Shown: positions 15,216 through 22,745 of the stretch, piece after piece
Position numbering within the stretch: the stretch's first letter is position 1
Layout: each line of letters opens with the position of its first letter
Assembly (NCBI GenBank): GCA_000466585.1
Contig: KE993477.1
Span: 79,687-143,686, forward strand
Source of the DNA: Clostridiales bacterium oral taxon 876 str. F0540
GTDB lineage: Bacteria; Bacillota; Clostridia; Clostridiales; Clostridiaceae
DNA: 64,000 nucleotides
Direction: 5' to 3'
The notes under the pieces: model-generated
What the model was told of the DNA's origin: nothing
What the model saw: only the letters and a program-made list of their open reading frames with translations
The model's database searches: none
Translations under genes and position numbers: made by a program

Positions 15216-17201
15216 TTAAATATATTCAATTCTGTTTCTGCCATTCCTTTTAGCCTTATAAAGCATGGTATCCGCCTTATTCACAAGCTGCTTTTCATCT
15301 TCTTTATTAAGCTTTGAAAGACCTATACTTACAGTAACTTTCATATCGTCCACCCCAAAATCAAAGCTTTCTATATTTGTTCTTATTCTTTCAGCAACCT
15401 CATAAGCCTCTTCAAAGCTCAACTCTGAAAGTACTATAAAAAATTCTTCCCCACCATATCTTCCTGCATAATCAGTAGATCTTATACTTGATTCTATTAA
15501 ATTTGAAACCTGTATTAATACCTTATCTCCAGCCTGATGTCCAAAATTATCATTAATACGCTTAAAATAATCTATATCAAGCATCATTACCCATAGGCTT
15601 GTATCTAATTTACGAGCTTTTGCTATCTCGAACTTAAGAACCTCATTTATATGCTGATGATTAAACAAATTAGTAAGTCCATCTTTAACAGACTTTTCAT
15701 GCAGAAGATAATTGATGGTTAATAATTCCCTGTTAACTCTATCAAGCTCTTCATAGCTTTCCCTTAGCTTATCCTGACTAAGCCTTTGTTCTGTAACATC
15801 TGTTATACATATAAGCAAAGCCTCCTGCTCATTGTATATAGTAGGAATTATAGTTACTAGGCCATAAATTATTGAATTATCCTTTCTCTTAAAGGTAATC
15901 TCTCGTTCCTTTACAGTCCTGCCTTCCTGAATATCACTAATAATTTCCTGCCTATCCACAAGATTATAGTAATACTTCTCAGCACCTTCGCCATCATAAT
16001 CTTCTTCTTTTAAGTTGAAAAGTTCTCTTGTCTTGCTGTTTATATATATAAATTTATGATTTTCCCTGTTTATCATAATACTGGCAAAAGGAGCTGTCTC
16101 AATCATAGTCCTGAACATTTCTTCACTTTCTCTTAATCTATCAGAGGTAAGACTGTGCCTTGTAATCTCTTCTTGAAGATTCTTTATCAGCCTCACATCT
16201 TGTCCAACAATAAGAATACCAAGAGTACGCTTTTGACAAGAATCCTTCAAAGGTGTTACGGATAGATTGAAGGGTACTATGTTTCCTCTCTTTGATGAAA
16301 TATAGACGTCCTTAAGCTTTACTGTTTCATCAATCAATTGATAGTTAGCTATCAAGTGCTTCAAATTTTCATTTCTTATAATTTTTGATATATGCGTACC
16401 TTCAATTTCTTCTTCTCTGTAGTCAAGGATATAATAAATGTGTTTACCTGTCTTAACTATCCTTCCCTCCAAATCAACTAAAAAAGTGAGATCGCTTATC
16501 TTATTAAACAACTCATTTGTAATTGATGAACTTGGTATATTCATAAATTGATACTTTACAATAGCATAATTTACTCCCCAAAGCATAATTAAAGAATATA
16601 TTTGACCGCTGTCCGGAAAGTAACGTATTCCAAACGCAGGAAGTATGGTCTGGTTAGTAATATTCATTAAGAAAGGTATAAGGCTGGTTATTACAATTAC
16701 CTTAGCCTGTTTCTTCACATTAGAGCTTTGAGATCTTCTTCCCCAGAAATAAATTAATAATATACTGCTTAATAAGTAAATAAAGCTGTAAAAGAAGTCT
16801 CCAATATAAAATAAATTGCTTATAAGCTTGCTTGATACTATCCCCGGAAAAAACAGAAATAAAGTCATATAAAGCAAGATAGCTGCTGGCATAAAAATAA
16901 AAAATACTGAAAGGATATTATCTTTTAATTTTCTTCCAGTTATCGTAAGAACTAAATATAATGTAATAGCCGGGAATGTACACCACCCTGCAGCAGATAG
17001 CTTATTCCATTTTCCAAACTCATAAACGTCTGACGCGGTATAAGCAAAGGAGTATGCAAACGCCCATATTGCAAGTGATATATTCCAAAATAGAAATACC
17101 TTGTATTCTTTAGATTTTTTGTCCATCTTGTAGGTTGAAATTCCGGTATGTAAATATAATACAGAAGCAATTAAGGATAAAACTGACATAAATCTCGCCA
17201 T
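15216..17201 (-). CDS. Membrane-bound PAS-GGDEF diguanylate cyclase
   Basis: 661 residues. The N-terminal 220 residues contain about seven hydrophobic helices, the histidine-kinase-type 7TM sensor region. Two PAS domains follow (about 225-335 and 365-480), then GGDEF (about 495-661). The active-site loop is GGEEF, and RSTD five residues upstream is an intact RxxD inhibitory site, so the enzyme should make cyclic di-GMP and be product-inhibited. The nearest c-di-GMP effector visible is the riboswitch at about 58.4 kb. Monocistronic, convergent with the GH18 gene. Signal sensed by the 7TM domain is unknown. Confidence 0.93.
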   Translation of the reverse strand: MARFMSVLSLIASVLYLHTGISTYKMDKKSKEYKVFLFWNISLAIWAFAYSFAYTASDVYEFGKWNKLSAAGWCTFPAITLYLVLTITGRKLKDNILSVFFIFMPAAILLYMTLFLFFPGIVSSKLISNLFYIGDFFYSFIYLLSSILLIYFWGRRSQSSNVKKQAKVIVITSLIPFLMNITNQTILPAFGIRYFPDSGQIYSLIMLWGVNYAIVKYQFMNIPSSSITNELFNKISDLTFLVDLEGRIVKTGKHIYYILDYREEEIEGTHISKIIRNENLKHLIANYQLIDETVKLKDVYISSKRGNIVPFNLSVTPLKDSCQKRTLGILIVGQDVRLIKNLQEEITRHSLTSDRLRESEEMFRTMIETAPFASIMINRENHKFIYINSKTRELFNLKEEDYDGEGAEKYYYNLVDRQEIISDIQEGRTVKEREITFKRKDNSIIYGLVTIIPTIYNEQEALLICITDVTEQRLSQDKLRESYEELDRVNRELLTINYLLHEKSVKDGLTNLFNHQHINEVLKFEIAKARKLDTSLWVMMLDIDYFKRINDNFGHQAGDKVLIQVSNLIESSIRSTDYAGRYGGEEFFIVLSELSFEEAYEVAERIRTNIESFDFGVDDMKVTVSIGLSKLNKEDEKQLVNKADTMLYKAKRNGRNRIEYI

Positions 17202-17285
17202 GATTATTTACCTCGACAAAAGTATAAAAATTATTGTCTACGGAGATAGAATAACACACTTTTCATAAAATTCAAACATAAAAAT

Positions 17286-17315
17286 AACAGCTTAATTTTT
17301 TAACATTAAGCTGTT
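17286..17315 (-). terminator. Intrinsic terminator of the EamA gene
   Basis: 11-bp stem AACAGCTTAAT / ATTAAGCTGTT with an 8-nt loop, followed on the minus strand by ATTTTTATG. Confidence 0.75.
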
Positions 17316-17327
17316 TTCACTGTATCT

Positions 17328-18236
17328 TTATGACTTCTTATTATTTTTAGTTTTTGAGGTTTGTACTAAAATAACACCGCCTAAAATTACTGCTGTAGAC
17401 ATTATTACCCCTAAGGATAAAGGTTCTCCAAGCACTAATGCTCCAAGAAGCACTGCCACAAGTGGGTTTACATAGGCATAGGTTCCGGCCTTTGCAGCCG
17501 GCCATTTATCTAAAATATAAACATAACAGCTGTAGCCTACAATAGAGCCAAAGATTATTAAATAAAGCATAGCTTCCATACCTTTTGGAGTAACATGAAG
17601 CTTAGGAAGTTCTCCAAAAATGGTCCCTGCTATAAATAGCCCTAATCCTCCGGCAAGCATTTGTATTGCAATATTAGGGATAATTGATGATGTTGCCTTG
17701 AAGCTTTTAGAATATACAGAGCCCATAGCCCAGGAAAAAGCACCTATAAGAAGAAGTACTATTCCAAAAATATCAGTCGAGTTTCCTTTTGAGTTTGGAA
17801 AAACTAAAAGAGCAACTCCTCCAAAGCCTATCAAAAGGCCAGTCCAACCTTTAAGATTAAGTCGAGGCCTATTAGGTAAAACTAATTCTATAAGAGCCAT
17901 AAATAGAGGAACAGTAGCTACCAATAAAGAAGCAACTCCAGAGCTTATCCGAGTCTCCGCCCAAACTACGCAGCCATTTCCTCCTAACAAGAGAAACAGT
18001 CCAACCACTGAAATCTTCATAACCTCTGAGAAGTTCTTAGGAAGCTTTAGTCCTTTATAAACAGAAAAAGCAAGCATTAGTGCACCTGCAGTTAAAAATC
18101 TTATTCCTGCAAATAAAGTTGGCGGGAATTCTCCTACTCCTATCCTTATAGCCAAATAAGTAGATCCCCAAAGTATACATACAGCTATATAAGCTAAATA
18201 AACCTTGCTTTCTTCATTTTTAAATATTGAGTCCAT
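17328..18236 (-). CDS. EamA/DMT-superfamily exporter
   Basis: 302 residues from ATG 18236, 7 nt after SD GAAAGGAG; an upstream in-frame ATG at 18281 lies inside the leader module and has no SD. Ten hydrophobic helices in two EamA repeats (about 15-140 and 155-295); WGSTYLAIRIGVGEFPPTLFAGIRFL and the GxxxxxPL-like loop between helices are typical of RhaT/YdcZ-type drug and metabolite transporters. Exports small metabolites by proton coupling in characterised members; substrate unknown. It is divergent from the aminotransferase gene. Its leader (18244-18333) suggests post-initiation control. Confidence 0.9.
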   Translation of the reverse strand: MDSIFKNEESKVYLAYIAVCILWGSTYLAIRIGVGEFPPTLFAGIRFLTAGALMLAFSVYKGLKLPKNFSEVMKISVVGLFLLLGGNGCVVWAETRISSGVASLLVATVPLFMALIELVLPNRPRLNLKGWTGLLIGFGGVALLVFPNSKGNSTDIFGIVLLLIGAFSWAMGSVYSKSFKATSSIIPNIAIQMLAGGLGLFIAGTIFGELPKLHVTPKGMEAMLYLIIFGSIVGYSCYVYILDKWPAAKAGTYAYVNPLVAVLLGALVLGEPLSLGVIMSTAVILGGVILVQTSKTKNNKKS

Positions 18237-18243
18237 TAAGTTT

Positions 18244-18333
18244 CTCCTTTCAGTCGAAAACACTGGGCAGTCTGATCTCACTCGCTCACGCTTGTAGACT
18301 GCCCGTAAAAGTCCATTTAGGACTTTTACCTTC
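18244..18333 (-). promoter_or_regulatory. Leader module, copy B (upstream of the EamA exporter)
   Basis: Sense strand: SD-like GAAGG (18333-18329), hairpin 1 GTAAAAGTCC / GGACTTTTAC (18329-18320 with 18314-18305; 10 perfect pairs), hairpin 2 GGGCAGTCT / AGACTGCCC (18304-18296 with 18273-18265), then CAGTG-TTTTCGACTGAAAGGAG carrying the EamA SD. The loop-edge ATG at 18316 opens a 12-codon ORF (M-D-F-Y-G-Q...) ending at 18278 inside hairpin 2. Compared with copy A, the C-U/G-G pairs are replaced by U-C/G-A, so pairing is kept. Confidence 0.65.
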
Positions 18334-18360
18334 TTAAGTCTTTATTTTTTCACAATGTCA

Positions 18361-18389
18361 ATTATAGCATAAATATTTAAATATGTTAT
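18361..18389 (-). promoter_or_regulatory. Probable promoter of the EamA exporter
   Basis: TATAAT (18366-18361) with a 17-bp spacer to ATAACA (18389-18384). The inferred start, near 18353, places leader copy B at the 5' end of the mRNA. Confidence 0.55.
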
Positions 18390-18547
18390 CACTATACAAT
18401 TTAATAGTTTTAGCACTATAATACATTTTTTACACATAAATAGGACACTAAATATACAAGCTATTTATAGCTTAATATTAAAAAAGTTCTGAAATACCTC
18501 AAGAGACTTCAGACTGTCCAATACTTTCAAGTGAAAGGATGAATTTT

Positions 18548-19894
18548 ATGTTTATCAAACTAAAGGATATAAAAAATTTAACTTCAAAAGAACTTAACAA
18601 TCTATATGAGAAGAATTTCAGCAACTCCTTACATGAATTTTTCAAATTAGGGGATATGGTCGTGCAATATGATAAAGCATCAGGTATAAATGTTTGGGAC
18701 ACAGAAGGAAATAAGTATTTAGATTTTATGGGAGGTTTTGGTGCCTTAAACCTTGGTCATAATCACCCACGAATTATCGAAGCTGTAAAAAATCATTTTC
18801 CAGATCCAAACTTACTTCAACAAAGCATAAATGTATATAACGGTGTTCTTGCTAACAACATAAGCTACTTAACCGGAGACAAACTGCCTGTCAGCTTTTT
18901 TACCAACAGCGGTACTGAAACTGTTGAAGAAGCAATAAAAATTGCTTATATGTACAAGGGTAAAGGTAAAATTCTATACTGTACAAATGGATATCACGGA
19001 AAAACCCTTGGTGCTATTTCTGCTTTAGGTATAAAGAGCAAAAATAAGTTTCTGCACTTTGAAGATAGTTTCATTGAAATACCTTTTGGAGATATAAATG
19101 CCTTAATAAAAGCTGCCAAAAAACATAGCATTGCAGCTTTCTTAGTTGAGCCTATTCAAGGTGAAGGTGGAATTAACCTTCCCCCTCAAGGATACTTTGA
19201 AGCTGTGCGTGAAATCTGTAATGAAAGTGAGATAGTTTTCATATTAGATGAAATACAAAGCGGTCTTGGAAGATGCGGTACCATGTTTTGCTATGAGCAG
19301 CTTCATATTGTCCCCGATGTTCTGTGCCTTTCAAAATCCCTCAGCGGTGGGATAATACCTGTAGGCTCAGTTTCTGTTAAACAGGAAATTTGGGATAAAA
19401 CCTATGGCAAGATGAAAAATGCTATGCTTCCTTCCACTACCTTTGGAGGCAACACCTTAGCCTGCGTGGCAGCAATTGAAACCTTAACTGTTATTAAGGA
19501 GGATAGCCTTGCTGAAAGAGCAAAGGACCTTGGAACGTATGCACTTATGAAGCTTAATAAGCTTAAAGATAAGCATGAAATAATAACTGAAGTTCGAGGA
19601 AAAGGTCTTTTTATTGGCATCGAATTTGGAGGACTTAAAAAGCTTCACTTACCTATGCTTGAAGAGTTTATGATGGTAAATATAATCTCCAAAATGCTTA
19701 GAAATCATAAAATATTATGCGGTTTTGCAGCTAATAATCCTTGTGTAATAAAGTTTGAGCCTCCTCTTATTGTAACAAAGGAGGAAATTGATTGCTTTGC
19801 GGAAGCTTTAGATAAGGTGCTTGATGAAAACAAAAATGAATTTTCGCTGGCTGTTGATACTTTAAAGAACACAGCTAAGAATTTTATTAATTAA
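18548..19894 (+). CDS. Class III PLP-dependent aminotransferase (putrescine/acetylornithine type)
   Basis: 448 residues. ATG 18548 is 8 nt after AAAGGA; the in-frame ATG at 18539 overlaps that SD. PLP fold type I motifs: FFTNSGTETVEEAIKIA (phosphate-binding GTE), VFILDEIQSGLGRCG (cofactor Asp) and LSKSLSGGIIPVG (Schiff-base Lys). The roughly 40-residue N-terminal extension before DYAG-like GFGALNLGHNHP matches putrescine aminotransferase (YgjG/PatA) more than acetylornithine aminotransferase. It would move an amino group from a diamine or omega-amino acid to 2-oxoglutarate. Divergent from the EamA exporter, so a shared metabolite is conceivable (inference). Confidence 0.88.
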   Translation: MFIKLKDIKNLTSKELNNLYEKNFSNSLHEFFKLGDMVVQYDKASGINVWDTEGNKYLDFMGGFGALNLGHNHPRIIEAVKNHFPDPNLLQQSINVYNGVLANNISYLTGDKLPVSFFTNSGTETVEEAIKIAYMYKGKGKILYCTNGYHGKTLGAISALGIKSKNKFLHFEDSFIEIPFGDINALIKAAKKHSIAAFLVEPIQGEGGINLPPQGYFEAVREICNESEIVFILDEIQSGLGRCGTMFCYEQLHIVPDVLCLSKSLSGGIIPVGSVSVKQEIWDKTYGKMKNAMLPSTTFGGNTLACVAAIETLTVIKEDSLAERAKDLGTYALMKLNKLKDKHEIITEVRGKGLFIGIEFGGLKKLHLPMLEEFMMVNIISKMLRNHKILCGFAANNPCVIKFEPPLIVTKEEIDCFAEALDKVLDENKNEFSLAVDTLKNTAKNFIN

Positions 19895-20079
19895 CTGTTC
19901 TATTTTTATCTTAATCTTACTTTTTATAATTAAATATAGTGCAACACCCCCTTGTAAGTCTATTTCTTTATTCGCATAATATTTATACTTAGCTAACACG
20001 TTTGCTTAGTAAGTAACTACCATAATATAAGTTTCAAATTGTCAGCAATCAGTCAACTATTTTTCTTTTTAAGTTACAA

Positions 20080-20200
20080 GGAGGTTAAGGTCCTAAATGG
20101 ACTTCAGCGGGTAATTTGCGAGCAGAGCGAATATCTTAAGTTACCCAGTGTCCGAAGGTAACGAGTGCTCTAAATTACCCTATGTTTCGAGTGAAAGGAG
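20080..20200 (+). promoter_or_regulatory. Leader module, copy C (upstream of the lipoprotein gene)
   Basis: GGAGG (20080-20084), hairpin 1 around TCC-TAAAT-GGA (10 pairs, one mismatch, two G-U), loop-edge ATG at 20097 opening a 5-codon ORF M-D-F-S-G (stop 20114), and GGGTAATTT (20109-20117). This last arm has two possible partners, AAGTTACCC (20138-20146) and AAATTACCC (20172-20180); GTTACC (20140-20145) can instead pair with GGTAAC (20157-20162). The module ends TTTCGAGTGAAAGGAG (20185-20200), the SD of the gene. The 185 bp between the aminotransferase stop and this module hold nothing I can assign. Confidence 0.62.
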
Positions 20201-20205
20201 AAATT

Positions 20206-20748
20206 ATGAAGAAATCATTTTTTGCTATTTTAATTTGCACATTTACTTTTATGCTTTTATGTGGTTGTGAAAATCCTATGAAAGCAAAAAAGGACGTAAT
20301 TATGGAGGATGTTAAGCTAGTCAGCGTAAATGGATCTATCAGATATGATAATATTCAGTATGGCTTCACTTTTTCTTTACCGGAAGACTGGAGCGGGTAT
20401 AAAATACTAACCAAGCGCTGGGAAGGTCTATCTCTAGGACAACAGACCGGTGAAAAAATAACAGAAACAGGTCCTATCATTTTAATAAGGCACCCCCAGT
20501 GGACAGCGGAAAATCCAAGACAGGATATTCCCATTATGATATTCACCAAAAAGCAGTGGGCTTCGCTGCAAAAGGATGAATTTCATATAGGCGCTGCGCC
20601 AATAGGCCCGAGTAAACTTGGAGAAAATAAGGACTATGTTTTTGCCCTGCCGGCTCGATATAATTTTTCATTTTTGCCGGGATATGAAGAGGTAGAAAGT
20701 ATACTAAAGAATAATCCTCTTAAGGCAACTGAAAATACACCCAAATAA
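20206..20748 (+). CDS. Putative lipoprotein
   Basis: 180 residues from ATG 20206 (SD GAAAGGAG, 5 nt); the upstream in-frame ATG at 20182 overlaps the leader. A lipoprotein signal peptide ends at the lipobox LLCGC (Cys near residue 22-24), so the protein should be anchored on the outer face of the membrane. The mature part contains YDNIQYGFTFSLPEDWSGYKIL, a pattern seen in PsbP-like/DUF-type small lipoproteins of Firmicutes. No catalytic motif. Monocistronic, preceded by leader copy C. Confidence 0.8.
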   Translation: MKKSFFAILICTFTFMLLCGCENPMKAKKDVIMEDVKLVSVNGSIRYDNIQYGFTFSLPEDWSGYKILTKRWEGLSLGQQTGEKITETGPIILIRHPQWTAENPRQDIPIMIFTKKQWASLQKDEFHIGAAPIGPSKLGENKDYVFALPARYNFSFLPGYEEVESILKNNPLKATENTPK

Positions 20749-20759
20749 TAAAAGCTAAT

Positions 20760-20803
20760 AAGGATATTTCTGATACCTTTCATAAGTCATCAGGAATATC
20801 CTT
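20760..20803. terminator. Intrinsic terminator after the lipoprotein gene
   Basis: 15-bp stem (20760-20774 with 20789-20803; one G-U pair), 14-nt loop, followed by AATTTGTTAT. Confidence 0.75.
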
Positions 20804-20890
20804 AATTTGTTATAGTTATATCCCCTATCTAACATTATACATCTCTAATAACATACACTCTTCAAAGCTACTCCAAATTCTTTTGAATAA

Positions 20891-20904
20891 AATCTTCATA
20901 TAAA
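20891..20904 (+). repeat. Left 14-bp direct repeat flanking the IS30-family element
   Basis: AATCTTCATATAAA, repeated exactly at 22606-22619. Interpreted as the target-site duplication of the insertion. Confidence 0.75.
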
Positions 20905-22605
20905 GGTTAAATGAAAAAGTAAATTCGTGTTTTTAATCAAGCATTGATAATGCAAAACTTACATCATCTTCTTTTTTGTTTACCAGAGCTTAAACTGGCA
21001 GTATAATAAGTAAAAGATGTCTATTTTCATGTTTGCAGGCATGGCAAACAGGCATCCGAAATAACGTGCAAAACTAAATTCCACATACCTATTTAGTGCA
21101 TGATTAAATTCGGGTAGTGGATCTCACCATGTGTTCATATCTTATTTCTTTAGAAGTTCTGCTCGCAGGGTGACTTTATCAGGTGGTATTTCCACCAGCT
21201 TGAGCAGTTTGTGCAGGTTATTGTTTAGAAGCATGAGAGACAGCTTATACGGGGTGCAGCCGTTTAAGCTGTCTCTTGCTTCGCTATTAATATGGTTCGT
21301 TAAAGTAGTTACATCCTCATGATTATAAGGATCCAGACTCTGCCCCTTTGGAATAACATATCGTATGTATTCATGGTTCTTCTCCAGCATACCCTTTTGC
21401 CATGAACTGTTTGGATTACAGAAGAATAATTTTGTACGCGTTTCTCCTTTAGCATCACATTCTATACGTTCTGGAAGTTGGAACTCTGTTCCATTATCCG
21501 TAAGGATCACTGGGAAAAGTTCCTGAAATACTTTAATCCCAAGCTTTTCTGATAGAGTGTCAAAAACCTCAATGACACACTCCTGTGTTTTTTCTTCCAG
21601 TACAAAGATTAACATAAGGGAGCAGTTGCGAAAGAGCATGGTGAGAAAAACTTGGTTACTGTTTCCGCGCCCACCTTCTACAGTGTCCAATTCCACAACA
21701 GAAATTCCAGGATTCCCTTTTAAGAATGCACAGAAGTCATCGTAGGTTCGGTCAATACGAAACTTTCTAGCCGAAAGGCTTATCCGAGTACCTTTCTTGC
21801 GTTCCTTGCATTTGTAGCGAACACGTCTCCTTAAATCAATGTTTTTGGCAGTAAAAATACCCTTGTCAATGTAGTTGTAAAGCGTCCTCCTGCTGCAAGG
21901 GATTTCATGCCCATGATGAGCATAAATATGAGCCAGTGACTGCCCCTGCTTCAGCAAGGGGGAAATAAGGTCATCAAGTAAGGCAATATCAGCAGGAGAT
22001 TGATTAATACCATCTCTACAAGAAACCAAAAGGTCATGAGAGGATTCATCAGCCTGCTGGGCCGAATAAAGTGCATGCTGAAGGTCACAACGGCGGAATT
22101 TCGAGCAGCCATTGCAGACGTAGGGAGCCTTTAGAATCCTAGGGCATACGGGTTCGTGATAGTCCGGACAAATAAGGGAACACTGTTTAACACCAAGTTT
22201 TGTATCGAAGCAAAGTTTGCAAGGTCTAACACAATCTTTATTTTCACATAAGAAGCGCATCTGACAGCCTTTAAAATGAGTACACTGCAGAATCTTTTGG
22301 GAATTCTCTCTTTGTGGAAAGTAACGGTACTTTTTTACTTCTTTTGCTACAGTACTTGGATGCTTATCAATGCTTCTGGCGATGGATGAGAAAGATTGGC
22401 CATCCATTAGCCCTTTTTCTATCTTAATACGTTGTGTTGTAGTTAAGTGCTTACAATCAAACTTTATTTCCTTAGACATAATATACCTCCAATAAACACG
22501 GAGGAAATCCACTAACCAGTCCTATTTTAACAAATATTGTGCAAGACTAAAATCATGAAAGACGAATTAACTAGTGCAAACACGAATTTACCTTTTCATT
22601 TTACG
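20905..22605 (-). mobile_element. Complete IS30-family insertion sequence, about 1.7 kb
   Basis: The ends are imperfect inverted repeats of about 28 bp: the left begins GGTTAAATGAAAAAGTAAAT and the right, read inward, CGTAAAATGAAAAGGTAAAT; both continue TCGTGTTT. One transposase ORF fills most of the element; about 235 bp of non-coding sequence, including a GTTTGC/GCAAAC hairpin near 21031-21050, lies between the left end and the ORF. The 14-bp direct repeats at both edges indicate an insertion whose duplication has not decayed, hence probably recent. Confidence 0.85.
21142..22479 (-). CDS. IS30-family transposase
   Basis: 445 residues from ATG 22479 (SD GGAGG, 6 nt); a longer frame to 22512 lacks an SD. 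The N-terminal HTH_38 region (CKHLTTTQRIKIEKGLMDGQ and ARSIDKHPSTVAKEVKKY) is typical of IS30. A Cys-rich insertion (about residues 55-135, with multiple CxxC pairs) follows, then the DDE integrase core: VELDTVEGG (first Asp), LTDNGTEF (second Asp) and WQKGMLEKNHEYIRYVIPKG (Glu). The ORF is uninterrupted and catalytic residues are in place, so it is likely active. Confidence 0.95.
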   Translation of the reverse strand: MSKEIKFDCKHLTTTQRIKIEKGLMDGQSFSSIARSIDKHPSTVAKEVKKYRYFPQRENSQKILQCTHFKGCQMRFLCENKDCVRPCKLCFDTKLGVKQCSLICPDYHEPVCPRILKAPYVCNGCSKFRRCDLQHALYSAQQADESSHDLLVSCRDGINQSPADIALLDDLISPLLKQGQSLAHIYAHHGHEIPCSRRTLYNYIDKGIFTAKNIDLRRRVRYKCKERKKGTRISLSARKFRIDRTYDDFCAFLKGNPGISVVELDTVEGGRGNSNQVFLTMLFRNCSLMLIFVLEEKTQECVIEVFDTLSEKLGIKVFQELFPVILTDNGTEFQLPERIECDAKGETRTKLFFCNPNSSWQKGMLEKNHEYIRYVIPKGQSLDPYNHEDVTTLTNHINSEARDSLNGCTPYKLSLMLLNNNLHKLLKLVEIPPDKVTLRAELLKK

Positions 22606-22619
22606 AATCTTCATATAAA
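22606..22619 (+). repeat. Right 14-bp direct repeat flanking the IS30-family element
   Basis: Second copy of AATCTTCATATAAA. It ends 5 bp before the -35 of the MerR gene promoter. Confidence 0.75.
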
Positions 22620-22624
22620 AATTA

Positions 22625-22655
22625 TTGACTCTGACATTGTGTCATAGTGTAATAT
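22625..22655 (+). promoter_or_regulatory. MerR-type promoter/operator of the TipAS-like regulator gene
   Basis: TTGACT (22625-22630), a 19-bp spacer and TAATAT (22650-22655). The spacer contains the dyad TGACA-TTG-TGTCA. Over-long 19-bp spacers with a central dyad are the hallmark of promoters untwisted by MerR proteins, so the downstream gene is probably autoregulated. Confidence 0.7.
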
Positions 22656-22745
22656 AAAAATAGAGCTTGGTAATATTAACAAAACTCATAGCCGGCAGAG
22701 CATTAGTCGGTATTAGCAGCTCTTATTATTGTTGGAGGTATAGTC

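Noticed and set aside
18236..18281. Longer start for the EamA exporter at 18281
   Set aside because: The upstream codons fall in hairpin 2 of the leader and have no SD; ATG 18236 has GAAAGGAG at good spacing.
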